Assembly (NCBI GenBank): GCA_914767715.1 | Contig: OU612073.1 | Location: forward strand, 13,330,001 to 13,394,000 | Direction of reading: 5' to 3' | DNA length: 64,000 nt | Origin: Membranipora membranacea | Lineage: Eukaryota; Bryozoa; Gymnolaemata; Cheilostomatida; Membraniporidae | Part shown: positions 1 through 12,995 of the stretch, piece after piece | Position numbering within the stretch: the first letter of the stretch is position 1 | Layout of the letters: each line of letters begins with the position of its first letter | Position numbers and translations under genes: made by a program | Notes under the pieces: generated by a model | Databases searched by the model: none | What the model was told of the DNA's origin: nothing | What the model saw: the letters and a program-made list of their open reading frames with translations, nothing else

Positions 1-3000
1 TTTCGAGTTTCTACTTGCTGCATGTGTAAACATCGTAATATCAGTTGCATCATCAGTTATGGCTATAATGACCTGAAGAAGTTTCAGATTCATTTATCAC
101 TAATGATGTAGAGAGGAGTAATTCCTACAAAACAAAAACTGACCTTGCACATTCCTTTGTTTCTCCAGGTGCTAGTTATTTCGTTAGGAACGCCATTACC
201 TCAGGTGGATACTCAGCCTGCTAAACTTAACCAGCTTAATTTCAGCCATAACCCTCCTTTAGTGAGTATAAATGATTAAACAAACCTACTTAGTAATGAG
301 CCTGTGGGCTATTGCCTCTGTTATGATAAGAAAATCCATGTCTTTTTAATAGATGTCAAGATTAAAATAATAAAATGATTCTTACGCCTTCAGAATTTTG
401 AAATTGTTCACCAAATTTTTAATTTAAAAATTGAGTTAAAATTTTTGAAATGACATACCCCTTATGACAGTCATTGCTAACTGAGGGGGGCTTGTAACAA
501 CAAGTTTAGAGATTTATGGACGGATCGAAAATTGAAGATCACTTGGTAAGTATTTACAGAATTAAAGAAACCTACTTAGATAATTGTCCTGTGGGCTATC
601 GCCCTTGCATTTGACAGGGATATGATAAGAGAATCCCTGTCGAAAATGGCAAGATGAAACTATTAAAAATGACACGCCCTGCTTCAATGTCTTGAAATTG
701 TTACCCAAATAAAGAAGTATCAAAATTGGAATTAAATCAGGAAATGAGATTTGCCTCATGACAGAGCTCTTCTTATCTGGATTGCTTAGTCCTTTGTTTA
801 GGAGCTTTGATTTTGTATATAAAATCTGTTATATTATTCAAAAAAAGATTAATTCTCCTTGATTACTATTTTTTCGAACTTCTGTTACAAATTAGCCTAG
901 TTGAAAAAGATTCATAAATGGCTGCCAGAAGGCATAAACGAGATCAAGTTTTACCAAGTTTGCTTGCATTTAGAATTATTCCCCTCCAGTGATCAGTAGC
1001 AGTCCTGCTTGTGTACGTCATATAGTACGCGGGGGAGCAATTTCGAATGTAAGTAGCTTGATCTAGCCTACAGTGGTACAATTTGGGTTTTTGTAAATGA
1101 ACCTGCAAGATAGAATTCGGTTTAATATGATCTCTTGGTAACTCAGACATCAAAATGTCAAAAATAATAGAATAAGATGATATTATTACATCCTAATTCA
1201 AAATTCATGGGTAGCTAGAGTTAGGTCATAATGCTGAGCGTTCGTTTTTTTATCATAAGAGGCTTTATTAACCAAGACTCCGCATTTTGGTCTATGTGAA
1301 ATCTCTAGGCATCTTACCGTGTTGTTTATATGAATAAACATTTAAGGTTTGTCCCCTCATTGACATTAAGGGGACAACTATGGTTTTTTTTTCTAGATTT
1401 TGTTAATATTTTGATAATGGAGAATTAGAAATATCGAAAAGATCTGATGAAAGTTCATGGTTGTTTCACCAGAAGCCCTTAATTATAAATACACAACCGG
1501 TTTTTAGGGTTAACAAATCTGCAATCTGAATTTTATAGGTAGCCTACTATTTTCATCATGTAAAACATGCTTACAAGTTGGGATGACACCTGAAAACCCT
1601 ACAAGAGAACCCAGCAATTGTCGACTACTGCGAGTGATGGTGAGATCGGTCGCAATCTGTTTGTGTACATGCCATTCACTGCAAGGCGATTGGTACCGTG
1701 TGAGATTGTTCCAACCTCCAGCACCCTCAGGTGTATCTATCTCCTGCTATAATAACTATTTTTGAACGTCATCTTGTTGGGGTGTCAGGTAAATCTAGAA
1801 TACAGAGGAGATTATTCTTGGAGATCATGGCATCATTTGTTAGATTTAGCCACAAAGTCTTTGAATTCTCAAATCTTTGTTTGCCTCTAACTTTCAACTC
1901 ATCCTACGAACATCATTGTATTAATCCATCCTATTTTTGACAAAGCTTGGCTCAATATATAGACATTAGGACATGTCTTATCCAACAGTCAGGGCAAATA
2001 CATAAACAAGTACAGAGATATGAAGAGATTATTTGCATCTTTTCTGTGAACCAGGATGCTTTGGATAATAATCCATACAACAATAATAAACATTTTGTAA
2101 GAAATGGCTTTTTTAGATTGACATTGTTTGTGTATTTATGAGTTGGCTTCTCATGTTTAATGAGGCTTTCCTCACAGTTTGGTTGTTGAAGCAAGTCTGA
2201 ATTCTGATTGGCCGAACATCAGGATATTTAACGTTGGGCAAAGGTCATTAGCTTTCCTTTCCTTTCTTTGCCTCAGGCAAGGTTGCACTGTACTCTCGAG
2301 TTTTTGAAACCCTCCATCCCCCCTTAGAAAACCTTGTATTTGTTACTCACATGATATTCTTTCTAGTTGTAGAACGTGTGAGAAGAGTGTCACAGGATTA
2401 CCTGCTACAGTAGAGCACTCAATATTTCAATTTAGAGACCAACGCTTTATACGGATTATACACCGATCATCCTCATGATCTGGAGATATCTGTTTGTGTT
2501 TGGAGACTAAACTTGGAGCGTGTGACTAACCATCACCCAAAATTCAAACGGTCACAGCTGGGGTGAATTAGCATTCACCAACCCGTGGCCGTCCTATTCT
2601 TCGCCAAAACTTTTATTGCCATGAATGAAATTTTTTCTTTATATCTGAAGTCTATTTCACGCATTGCATAAATAAAAGTATTTTGTAATTTGTAAAGTTG
2701 CAGCTATTTGATTGTGAAGCAATAATTGACATGAGAAAAAACATAATTCTTCCTTATCATACCATATCAGGCTTCTGTTCACATTCTTGAATGAAGTGGA
2801 GAAGAGCCTACCATCAATTTACACGGCGATGTGAGGACATTCCAGACTTTGTGACATGGCGACATTGCGGATGGCGCGTTAGAGAACATGATTGTGACAA
2901 CTCACGATTACGTCAATACAAAAAACTTAAGAATTTACACCCTGCTTAATTTCCTGGTTTAAGAAAGCTATCTAAGCCCCTCATGATGCAGATAAGTAGG

Positions 3001-5900
3001 AAAGACGCAACAATATTACGCATAGAAGTGCAGAATGACTTCCATATTAATTACGTTTTAACATTTCAGTGGCATAAAAACACAGAACTTTTATGTATTT
3101 GAAGTATTTACCTAAAGAGTACAAAAAACATTAAAAGGCTTCTTTTTTGAGTAATGAATAATCAAGGCTGAAATCCATAGTGATAGGGATAATCAGCTAA
3201 ATAGTATGATCACAAGCCACTGGGGAATATAGATTAAACCTCTATCTAGTCCAGTAACTTGATTCTACAGAATTCTATTTTAACTAAATCCATAATTTTG
3301 AGGGGACACAATCCTGCTGTTTTTGCTCATACAATTAGATCTAACATATGATTAGATCAGATTGCACTCTCACAACCAAATAGTCGAACACTACCTCGTT
3401 CTTGAATAATAACACATCATGGCAAGGGGGCGCTGGTCAAGCGCAACTACCCTTAAAAAATTGAAATTCTTGGTTTTGCAGTTGACCATAACTTAAAAAC
3501 TTTGTGACCTTGATTGCACTTTCAGCAGTATAGGGCAGTGATAAGCAGACACCACAACCGACATAAGTAATGTATTAATGCATGTATTTTAAAATTCCAC
3601 AATCGAGTCACATACAAAAAATCTAAATCTACCACACCTTCTTACTTTCTCATCTGTGATGTACTCTTAAGCCTCTTATTTTAAGCAGGAAGCAAGTACT
3701 ACAATGTCATAAGTGATTGCAAAAAAAGTCCTTATGATTTGCATGATGACAACACCATACAGCTAATCAGTTTAATGGTAAGCAGAACAGGTGATAAATC
3801 TTATCCTTGTATTCATGCTTTGCAGTAGAATACAACAACCCAAAGAATCTGGTAGATTCTGGTCTCACCTACATGATGCAATCTGGCAGAAGGTTCAGGA
3901 CTTCCCTCAGGTAGTGAGTGAGGGAAATTATGTACTAAAACCTTGCCACACTTACTACTACCAGGTTCGAGGAGTGAGGACAGCAACACAGACCTCACAT
4001 GCAGCAATTTTCATCAGGGGGGCTTCGGGCACTTTGGCGGTTGCTTGGGTTTCATTCGATTTGGATTCTTTTAACGTCATGGTGTGCAAACTTAGAAAAT
4101 TGTATTTTGGAGCAAAATTTGTACCCAAATTATCTCATCCTGTCATGAAAGACTGTGGTCAGTGTAGACCTTATTTTGTTTCATGGCCTTTCACTCACTT
4201 GGAATAAAAAGTGGGTTTCCCTTTACATATTAAAGATTTTTTTTTTTATTATTATTTGTAATTAAGTTATTAGTTATGTTTTCTAAATTTAGTTTCACTC
4301 TTTTGCAATGTCAGATAATTTATGTCATAGCCTACATAAGAGGTAGGTCTTTGGCGACTATACAATGAAAAAGAGCAGGCTGCATGACACTAATGAATGA
4401 CAAGAATTATGAGCTATAACCCAATGACGAAATACACATTTGGTCTTCGCACAATTATGGCAGTTTTGATAATTCATTCAGGGCCTAAATACAGAAGCCT
4501 TAATTACAGCAATGCCATGTTTTTTAAGTTTGAAATCAATACTTCTGTACAGACAACCATCCACGATAGTCAAAACAATGATCTAATTCATTATGTGCAT
4601 TGAGACTATTTTGTGTTGTGAGGCATTCACACTAGAAAAGTGTTGCTCAGCGTCTGAGCCAGGTGATGCAACTCTGCTGCCAAGTAGGCTGCCAACTATT
4701 TATATGGCAGTATCTGTATAAGTTTCAATGTATTGGATACAATTATTTTGTTACTAGGACAATTGCTATGGTCTTACATAGTCCAATGTTACTTTTTTCC
4801 CTACAAGATGTTGAAATCTTACATTAGAAAAAAAGAATTCACAAAATTGCACCATAAGTATAGAATCTGCCCCATGGGGTGATATTTCACCTTAATCATT
4901 ATCAAAGACTACTAAAAACACTTACCAAGAATAATTGTCATTGAGAGGAGAGGGGAGGCCCAAGTTTGATTTATAGAAGGTAAAATTTTGTCCAATAATA
5001 TAACATTGCATAGCTGTTAACCTGGAAATTTAAGATCTACATTGGCACATTTGATATGATGGTTAGTTTTCTGGTAATGGGGAGAGATAATAAAAATAAC
5101 ACAAAATGGCTAAGGCTTTACCTCTTTATCACATTGAATCAAATAAAGAACCAATTATTTATGATAGGGCGATAAAATTCTCGGAATAGCATTCCTAGAC
5201 ATAAACTATGATTCTCGTGGAGAAGACTCTCATCCCGATAAGCCCACGGCATTGGATGTGTATCTGGTATTTTCCTTTCTACACCATAGTTTGTTCTCTT
5301 TTCATTGCTAGAGAAATCTTGCCACATACATGCATACATACGACTTATTCAGCAGTAGCCGGCAGAGATAAGCGGCTTTATTCACAGCTTCGGGTGCTAC
5401 CAAATAGCAGACCATATGTATTACTACTATTGTCGAAAATGCAAAACAAAATTGAATCCATCCCTGCAAATCTTCTCATTTCTGTGTCATTTGTCTCAGC
5501 TTCATGGTTTGCATAGCAGGAAACCACCATGTATTATGTCAAAGGAGTCCTTAGCATCTGCATCACAATGATGTCAATCAACTGTTCAAAATAATGATAA
5601 ACTAGCAAAAAACTCAATCTCAATTCCTATGTTCTACTATAACAATAAAATACAAAAAATAATACAGAGATTATCAAATGTATAAACTGGTTGCCACTGT
5701 GTGCATCATAGACATCACAATTTCCACCAGTCATGCTCTTAAAATATGTGATATTACGAATCATTACTTGTCTTATATAATAGGAAGTTGTGTTTTGTGA
5801 TTTATTAAAAATTCAGACAACAAATGAGTGTTGCAATTTCGGACATGTTTGCCAATTCATGATAATCATTATACAAAATCTGGTTTTAAAAATTATTATC
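1..5900. other. gene-poor left flank
   Basis: I see no supportable gene here. Open frames are short, lack splice context and show no domain signature. The longest, at 3791-4207 on the + strand, encodes 138 residues of unremarkable composition with no homologous segment elsewhere in the window. None of the receptor exon types found to the right (six-cysteine domain, CUB-like, sushi, membrane, ITAM tail) was recognised on either strand, so the array seems to begin near 5.9 kb. Confidence 0.5.
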
Positions 5901-5923
5901 AAGGCTATGAATTCCAATAAGGA

Positions 5924-5962
5924 CCAATAAAAGGCTTGGATTACAGCTCAAGCGATATAAAT
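5924..5962 (+). promoter_or_regulatory. promoter of the CPEDY-family copy at 6041
   Basis: A CCAAT box (5924-5928), GGATTA (5938-5943) and TATAAAT (5956-5962) lie in this order, with the TATA element about 85 bp before the ATG at 6041. The GGATTA-TATA pair recurs at nearly the same distance before the nested genes of units B, C and D and the pseudogene at 9.5-10.1 kb, which supports its being a real core promoter. Confidence 0.6.
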
Positions 5963-6040
5963 CTAAGAAAAGTTACACAGAAAATTAGAATTCGATACAT
6001 CAGTCATTGACAGAGCTTGTTTTTCTGACTTGACTACAGT

Positions 6041-7112
6041 ATGAGGAGAGATCAAATTATTTTGTTAGTAATTTTTGCCACAGCATGGTTTCTTCCTGCT
6101 GACACTCTGGAACCTGTCAAATTCAGGACATGCAAATTTCCTTATCCCAAGAAATCAGGTTAGTCTTCCATGAGATAATTGGGTTGTGATGAGGGAACCT
6201 CAATTTAATTTTGCTCCCTCACACTCACTTACAAATTCTGCCTGGCACATCTATTTGAACACATAAGGTGAAATATGTTATAACCAATCTTTTAAATTCC
6301 ATTTCTAGACATGTACTGGTTAGCTCCTGTGAGAACAAGGATGACTTGGTATGACTGCAGGGGCATTTGCCAAGACTTCAGCACTAATGGAAGGACAATT
6401 TTTGCATACCTGGCATTCGATGACCTCAGATGTAGTTCTAGGCTCTGCCCAGAGGACTACATGCATGGTGATAAAACCAATTTGTTGCTGAGCCACATGG
6501 GATACAGAGATCCGGGTTCTGGAAAACGCGAAAAGGCGGAAAATCAGATTCATCTCGGAAAATCGTTTTTCACCTTGAATTTCATGATGATGCTAAAAAA
6601 AACTCCTGGAAAGACATTGAGACATCACCACTGTCTCATATGAGTGTTTATGGTAAAAATCAAGTAATAAAAATAATTTTTTTTGGAAATGCGGAAAATA
6701 TTTTTTTTCTCAAAAATTGATCTCAATGCGTAGAAAATGAACTGTAACCCATTAAGATATCATCCCCATCTTTTAACGGCCTAAATTTCAGGTTCTTTCA
6801 TTTATGGAAAACGCGGAAAATCGTTTTTCACCTTGAATTTCATGATGATGCTAAAAAAAACTACTCAAAAGACATTGAGACATCACCACTGTATCATATG
6901 ATCGTTTTTGGTAAGAATCAAGTGATAAAAATAATTTTTTTGGAAAATGCGGAAAATATTCTTTTCCTCAAAAATTGATCTGTCTGGAAAGTAACGATAT
7001 TGACTTTGGACCCCTACTTTTAACTTATTCTTGCAAGCCTCGGTCCCCAAGGCCAATGGTTTTGGGACAGGACATTTGGAGCTTCTACGATAAGCCTAGT
7101 ATAGTCAATTGA
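6041..7112 (+). pseudogene. CPEDY-family cysteine-rich secreted protein, second exon split by a repeat insertion
   Basis: Exon 1 (6041-6158) starts with MRRDQIILLVIFATAWFLPA, a good signal peptide, and ends in phase 1 at a GT donor. Exon 2 opens at 6309 after TTTCTAG with DMYWLAP and carries the family core (DC, GIC, FAYLAFDD, CPEDY, MGYRD). After about 6520 the reading runs into an AT-rich repeat and stops at 6643. The missing C-terminus, with TYSCKP, resumes past the repeat at 6984 and reads to a stop at 7110-7112. The exon was therefore cut by an insertion of roughly 460 bp. Two family cysteines are also replaced (SS for CAC, GY for GC). The copy lies on the + strand, opposite to the other copies. 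If still translated it would give a 149-residue protein with a foreign tail. Confidence 0.7.
6520..6983. repeat. AT-rich insertion with two tandem copies of about 165 bp
   Basis: Two near-identical blocks, 6558-6723 and 6817-6981, share the core CGTTTTTCACCTTGAATTTC, the ATGATGATGC stretch and the GACATTGAGACATCACCACTG segment, and are offset by about 259 bp. The whole sits between two halves of one conserved exon of the cysteine-rich family, so it is an insertion, not ancestral coding sequence. The family of the repeat is not recognised. Confidence 0.65.
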
Positions 7113-7700
7113 AGTCTGAAAGAATGTGAACTTTTTACATAATGCAGCACTTGGTGCGGAATTTGTTTGGTACCTCACGGTCATCTTCATGCAAAATAAA
7201 TGATCGTCCTGAAGTTTTTTTTCATTTTTACATATCTCACAGAATTTATCTGGCACATCAGATTCATACCTATGTGGTTTGTACGATTGTATTATTCAAC
7301 ATAAATGTTCTCAGGCAATATTTGTCTGTCAATACTGTGGATTTTCAATGTGATTTCAACGAATATTTGTATGATTAAATTGAGTTTATCAACTTTTTTT
7401 ACAAATAATAATCAAAGTCATTGAGATATATAAGACCAAGCACAAGTTAAAGACATTTTCATATGAGCTTTGAAAACTCTATGTTGTTGAAAATAGCTGT
7501 TCAGTATCTCTGTTATTTTATATCTTTGTTGTTGATTCAAAAGAACAATTCTAGCGTCTTATACCTTTGTTATAATGCCTAAAATCAGCATATTCATGAT
7601 TGGTTCTTAAAAAGTTTATAGTGTCTGATAAATTACTGTACTATTCTAAACATTAACTTGGGTTAACACTTCTATCAAATGAAATGAGAATGTTTACCCT
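7113..7700. other. spacer without recognised features
   Basis: AT-rich sequence between the interrupted cysteine-rich gene and the retrotransposon. It may contain the 5' part of the retroelement insertion, but no coding or repeat signature was seen. Confidence 0.4.
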
Positions 7701-9172
7701 TTGGCAGAAGCTGGAGCTTTCAAAGATATGAACCAAGTTAGAAAAACCTTTGGCCCGGGCCACATTGTAACTGACATGTTCAATAGAGCATTAATAGAAG
7801 GTGTATTTCCTTCACAGTGGAAAACCGCAAGAGTAATTCCTATTCATAAGGGTGGAGACATCAAAGATCCATCTAATTATCGCCCTATATCAATACTTCC
7901 TATGCTATCTAAGATTTTTGAGAAACATGTGAATTCCCAAATTCAAAAATATCTCACCATAAACAAACTTCTTCACAAATTACAATGCGGATTTAAAGAA
8001 GGTTATTACTGTGTTGATTCCCTACACAAACTCATTTCTGACTGTTTGTCAGCAAGATCAGATGGTCACTTTGTTGCTATGATGTTTTTGGATTTCAAAA
8101 AAGCTTTTGACTGCGTCGACCATAAAATTCTTCTGAAAAAATTGACAATGTACGGTATAACGGGCAAACTGCACTCTGTCATAAAATCTTTCCTAACAGA
8201 TAGGACACAATTTGTAGCTATACAACAAGGTGCAAAAAGTTCAAAAATGCTTCCAATAGACATTGGTGTCCCCCAAGGCTCAATTCTGGCACCAAGTTTA
8301 TTCCTCATATACGTCAATGATCTTTTATCCTACAAAATACATTCCATGGCATTTGCCAACGCTGATGATACAGTTTTCGTATCAAAATCTGACAACTTTG
8401 ATACACTGAATGATTTATGTGATACTGATCTACACTTGATAGAAAGTTGGTGTAGGAATAATAGGATGTTGATAAACATAAAAAAATCTCACTATATGCT
8501 TGTACACTCCTCTCATAGAGCCACATCTCTAGATTTAGATCTAAAAATTAACCATAAAAGACTAAACCGAAATGCCAATACCAAACTCCTTGGCTTTACT
8601 TTGAATGACTCATTGACATGGGACGATCATGTAGACCAGATTTGCACCAAAATAAACAAAAGTTTGGCATTATTCCAGAAATGCAGGGCATTCCTAGATA
8701 GTAAATCATCTCATAACTTTTATTTCCAGTATGTCTTTTGTCATATGATATATGGCATCCGCATATATGGCAACCTATCACCACAATATATTCTTGAAAG
8801 AACATACTTGCTCCAAAAGAGGGCTTTCCGCCTAAAAGCAAATGTCAACCACATACCATATCATCTAATACATACAAAAGATTAACATACATCTCTTGAT
8901 CTGATTCCTTTTCCTCTCCTTGCTGGTCATTTCACCTGTATTTTTGATTTCAAATTTTGCATTTGATTGCACCTGACTTTCTTTTGGAAGGCTTTATTCC
9001 AGCTAGCTCTTAAACCTTTTTTAGAGACAAATACCTATTACATTATCACATTGATCAATTAAGACAAAAAATCACTACAACTTTTAACTCTTTACCAATT
9101 CAGATACGCTCAGCAACCAAACTTACTCATTTTAAACAACAACTATCAGAGCACTTTATATCCTATTAATTC
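7701..9172 (+). mobile_element. 5'-truncated non-LTR retrotransposon (Jockey/CR1-like reverse transcriptase)
   Basis: A 394-residue frame (7701-8885) shows the finger and palm landmarks of non-LTR reverse transcriptases in order: ARVIPIHKGG, NYRPISILP, the AFDCVDH block and GVPQGSILAPSLFLIYVNDL. The catalytic box reads AFANADDT instead of F/YADD, so an N has replaced the aromatic residue and the enzyme is probably inactive. The frame stops at 8885. A homologous C-terminal piece (NSLPIQIRSATKLTHFKQQL) appears in the trailing sequence up to about 9172, implying frameshifts between them. No endonuclease domain lies upstream, so the copy is truncated at its 5' end, as is usual. The clade is inferred from motif wording only. 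Confidence 0.85.
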
Positions 9173-9495
9173 TTGTTACTTGAGTATTTTTTCTTTTTCT
9201 CTCCCCTTAAGTTTTTTCTTTTTTGTTCTGTCACTGCATGAAAAAAATTTCTAAAGATGATGTAGAATGACAATAAAAGTATACAAATAATAGGTTGATA
9301 AATAATAGCAATTGCACTGTTCAGGTATTATAATGCATTGTTTTTTAAACAACTCCATATTGATTGATTGATTTATTCAAACAAGAAATAAAATTTCTCG
9401 ATAAAAGTTTTGGTGCTGTGTAGTTAAAAAAAATACCAACATAACTGCACATAAAATTCACTATCATAAAAGCAAAAATATTGATCAATAAACAT
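9173..9495. other. retroelement 3' tail and AT-rich spacer
   Basis: This stretch contains short pyrimidine tracts, an A-rich segment near 9262-9295 and a TTGATTGATTGAT tetranucleotide run near 9360. These are compatible with the untranslated tail of the neighbouring non-LTR element. No gene seen. Confidence 0.4.
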
Positions 9496-10133
9496 TTATG
9501 AAAAATTATTGTAACAGGTTCCCATTAAACTGTAATCAATTACATGTTTGAAGTATACATCGCCCTCGGGCTTGCAGGAATATGTGAGAAGTGCAGGAAA
9601 GTATTTTGTATTACTTTCCATACTGTTGACATCTCCGCATAGGCTCAGCAATAGGTTCAGTTTATCACCATGCATTTAGTTCTCTGGACAGAGTCTGCAG
9701 GCACATCTGCTATCATCAAAAGATGGATAGCCAAATATCCTTATCCCGTCGGTCCCAAAATTATGTTGACAACTGTCAAAGCAGTCGGATAATGATATAA
9801 ATACTTTTTCTGTTTGGGCCAACCAATACCTCTCTAAAAATGAATAACAGGTATTATTAATATCTCAAATTATCAACTTGTGAAAGATAAACATTAACAA
9901 ATTTTATATTATAGCAATGAATGTATGCAAATGCACATTACAAGCTAAGCAATTTCAACAAGTATACATAGAAGCCTTTGGTTCCTAAGGATTGGATACG
10001 GCTACAAGAAAACTTACGCGGCTTGAGTAGAAAATGAATTACAAGTCCTGAATTTGGTTACGCTTTCAGCGCCTGCATGAATCAATGAGATGATGACAAG
10101 AGGTGCAAATAAAATTATTCTAGTTCTTCTCAT
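9496..10133 (-). pseudogene. CPEDY-family cysteine-rich secreted protein, decayed copy
   Basis: On the minus strand, exon 1 starts at 10133 with MRRTRIILFAPLVIISLIHA, a clear signal peptide. The exon border near 10018 has lost one base relative to the other copies, so the phase no longer matches exon 2. Exon 2 (from about 9825 down) opens with an arginine where every other copy has methionine, keeps YWLAQTEKVFIS and the cysteine spacing, and has a stop codon in the CPEDY motif (CPEN then TAA, about 9687). The remainder down to TYSCKPEGDVYF is still recognisable. It is closest to the unit D copy at 53.4-54.0 kb. It probably remains from a deleted receptor unit, because no receptor exons flank it. 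Confidence 0.75.
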
Positions 10134-10210
10134 TCCTAATCCCTGCAAAAAGATATGTCTGATCAAGGATAGGCCACAGTTGATTTTGATTTGCTTGGTC
10201 TCTTTTCATT

Positions 10211-10237
10211 CCTTATATATTACAGAAGGGCTAATCC
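10211..10237 (-). promoter_or_regulatory. promoter remnant of the 9.5-10.1 kb pseudogene
   Basis: The minus strand reads GGATTA (complement of TAATCC at 10232-10237) followed by an ATATATAAGG TATA-like element (10211-10220), about 80 bp before the ATG at 10133. This is the same arrangement as in units B, C and D. Confidence 0.5.
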
Positions 10238-10239
10238 TA

Positions 10240-11906
10240 GATCCTCTGTAGTAGTCATGATTTACCTTATGTTTTGGGTGTTGTTAGGAATAATGATGAT
10301 TACAAGTTTGTGGTGAAATAACAAAGTATCCTTTTGTCCGCAGAAAAGTTTAACCTCAAGATTTACATTCCCTTTTTTTGCAGGTGTTGCAGAATCCTTG
10401 GAAAGTTTATCAGAGTTATCCTTTGTTTTTGGAGGTTTTATTTCTTTTTTAATACTTTATTGGCATAATTTTCATTCTCAAAGAATGATTAACAATATTA
10501 CCCCTGACAAGAAAAAAGGAAAATTGATTGTAGATTGAAAAAAAGATATTATCATGTTATCTGTGAAAAATAATGTTTGGAGCAATGAATTTTGAATAAA
10601 CTGACAACCACAGTGGCAAGCACGGTTGAAGGTAGACTGTTATAACAGGACACTATAATATTGTCCAAAAGATTATTTGTTAACCTAACAAAGCATGGAA
10701 AGGACCTTGCAACTATGTGTATTGTAGAGATAACAAAATTTTTTACCTGAGTCTGAACACAGTTTGCAATGGTCAAGCTGTTCCACATTATTATGTAAGT
10801 TGAATACATTTTGGAATGATCAGAATACATTTCCATATTATCTTAATAATAAACTAATACTTGAAAGCTACTCTAGATCAAGCAGGTTTGTTCATTCAAT
10901 TTTTTGCACCTGACACGATCAGTGATTTTCGCAATTTAAATATGGGGTTTATTCTGTGTCAATCACTACACCTCTTTTTTGCTGAATTACTTACTGTGCT
11001 CATGCAAATTGACTATGATTATGGCATAATCCTTACAATGGAAGTTGACTATTCCATCTTATTATAAGTTTTTACAGATCATCAGATTGGCCTACTTGTT
11101 TTATTGTAACGCAAGTTTTTTAATGTTTTTTGACTCAACTTAGCTGCAGGGTTCCTGATTATGTAAATTGAGAGGCTTAGAAGGACGTCATGGTTTCCCC
11201 TCAATCACTGCAATGTTTTTTTCATCACTGTCACTACTGTAAAATGAGTTTGACATCTGAAACTGAACAAAGAAACATGCAGTTATACTGATATGGTATC
11301 CGGACATGGATTTGGTTTGTACCCTTTATTTACCAAGGTTAACATGGTACAAACTGTCTCTGCGACTTCAGAAACTTTAAAATTGTGATGTAATACATGT
11401 GCAATAAACAGATTATTTATAGGTTATTCCGAGAGCATTGAACTATATGCCATAGAAAATAATCAATAGAAGAAAAACTGCAAACAATTGCAACACCTCC
11501 TTGTAGTTGGGAGGGGGGTTTAGCTCGACGATAAAGCTGAGACTTAATAATATAACAATGTGCTATTATCGGCACAAAAAAACACCGAGCGGTACCAAAA
11601 ATTGAAACCATTGACCACAGGTTGGATTAATGCTAGTAATCTAACATCTCGAACAAGGAAAAAAAGGAAAACCATTGTTATGAAACGGGTTAAAAATGAT
11701 GTATGTTGAATCTGATTGTACGTTAATTACGAATTGTAGATTGTTCAGAATCATTTGGAATTGATGAAATAAGAACAAAGGTTTATTTCTCCAGAGGCAG
11801 TTTTATATTTGCCTTCAAACTGTTTGGTCAAACTTTTCACTTGTAAGCACTTTCCTAGATCTGTTCAGCATCACTTATTTTTAATATTTGCAACGCAAAT
11901 CAAGAA
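10240..11906. other. spacer upstream of receptor A with remnants of unit-flanking repeats
   Basis: No gene is supported. Near 11140-11230 a segment (cctgattatgtaaattgaga and its continuation) matches the conserved block found downstream of each receptor gene, for example at 24.86, 33.27 and 44.46 kb. Near 11400-11640 there is similarity to the sequence before receptors B, C and D. Both point to an earlier unit, or part of one, having lain here. The 5' exon of receptor A ends in this stretch. Confidence 0.5.
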
Positions 11907-12937
11907 ATGTGAGTAGAGACTAGCTGTTAACCTTTCGTACTTTTGTATTTTCGTGGATAGTTACCTCCACCATCATTTAATAGTTTTATGTTATTCGATG
12001 GTAGATCGGTTGGTGTAACATGATTAGCACGATGCATATGTCTTATGGAAATAAATTAATATTATTTCAGGTGGTTTATCAGAGTCATATACATTTTAGC
12101 AACAATAACACTATGCGGAGTATTTTCTGCCAAAGGTTTGTCATATTCCTGCTATATTTTCTCCTCACAAGTTGATAATCAATGACACAGCTCTGTGAGC
12201 TGGTTGATGCCCGCTGGGCTCTGATTTACATGATATCAAATGAATGGAAATACATATAATTTATGCAGACGTTTCCATCATCTCTTACATGTTATGACTA
12301 AACGGCTTGACTTGTCCTAGAGGTTTCTTACTTGAGGTGCCCTTTGATTAACATGTCTGTTGATCAAATCAACTTGACAAATGATTGTAATGTTCCAGGA
12401 AGACTGAGAGGCGAGGAAACAATAAATGTACATGAAGATGAGTTTTGCAGTTCAGCCATCAATAGTGTCAAGATGACACCAGACATCTCAGACAATGTGA
12501 GATACTGTGTAGCAAAAAGTACAGGTAGCTCTGGAGAGCCACTTAGCCAGATCCGTATCACTGGCTCATGTGACCACTGTCTCATCATCTTCAATCATCA
12601 GAGTAATGGCATCGGTCCCTGTCAGTTCAACAAGACGGTTACTTATAATCAAGAGAAGGTATCATGTCCGGAACAGCGAGAATATTTCAGAGGGGAGAAA
12701 CTACTACTGCAGATCGCAAAGAAAATGCAACCGTCATTCAGTATCTCATTTGTAGGTAAGCCTCATTAAATATTAGTGCACTGATCTAGACTACCACCGG
12801 TAAACAGTTTATCTCAACCAAAGGAGAATTTTCTCTCTCCTCCCTTTTTTTTCTATGGGTGATGTGGTTCAGACACATTAATTTAGATCATCGATTTTCC
12901 GTCCCTGTTCTACTTCACTCATATCACTGGGTAGCCT

Positions 12938-12995
12938 GTCTTGACAAGCTTTGTTCGGTGGGTCCCTCCCTACCGAACAAAGCTTATTGTCTGTT
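12938..12995. repeat. short perfect-looking hairpin in intron 3 of receptor A
   Basis: The arms AAGCTTTGTTCGGT and ACCGAACAAAGCTT flank a loop of about 12 bases. This may be a tiny MITE or a target of one; there is no sign of coding or RNA function. Confidence 0.5.

Noticed and set aside
152-280. Possible short exon after a pyrimidine-rich AG with a hydrophobic start (LVISLGTPLP)
   Set aside because: The frame ends quickly, and no start codon, partner exons or repeated homologue could be found.
3791-4207. 138-residue open frame on the + strand
   Set aside because: No domain, signal peptide or splice context, composition like random AT-rich sequence, and no related copy in the window.
12364-12594. 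Minus-strand frames opposite the six-cysteine exon (also at 27393 and 49046)
   Set aside because: They recur only because the sense exon is conserved; they lack starts and splice signals, and the sense strand carries the domain.
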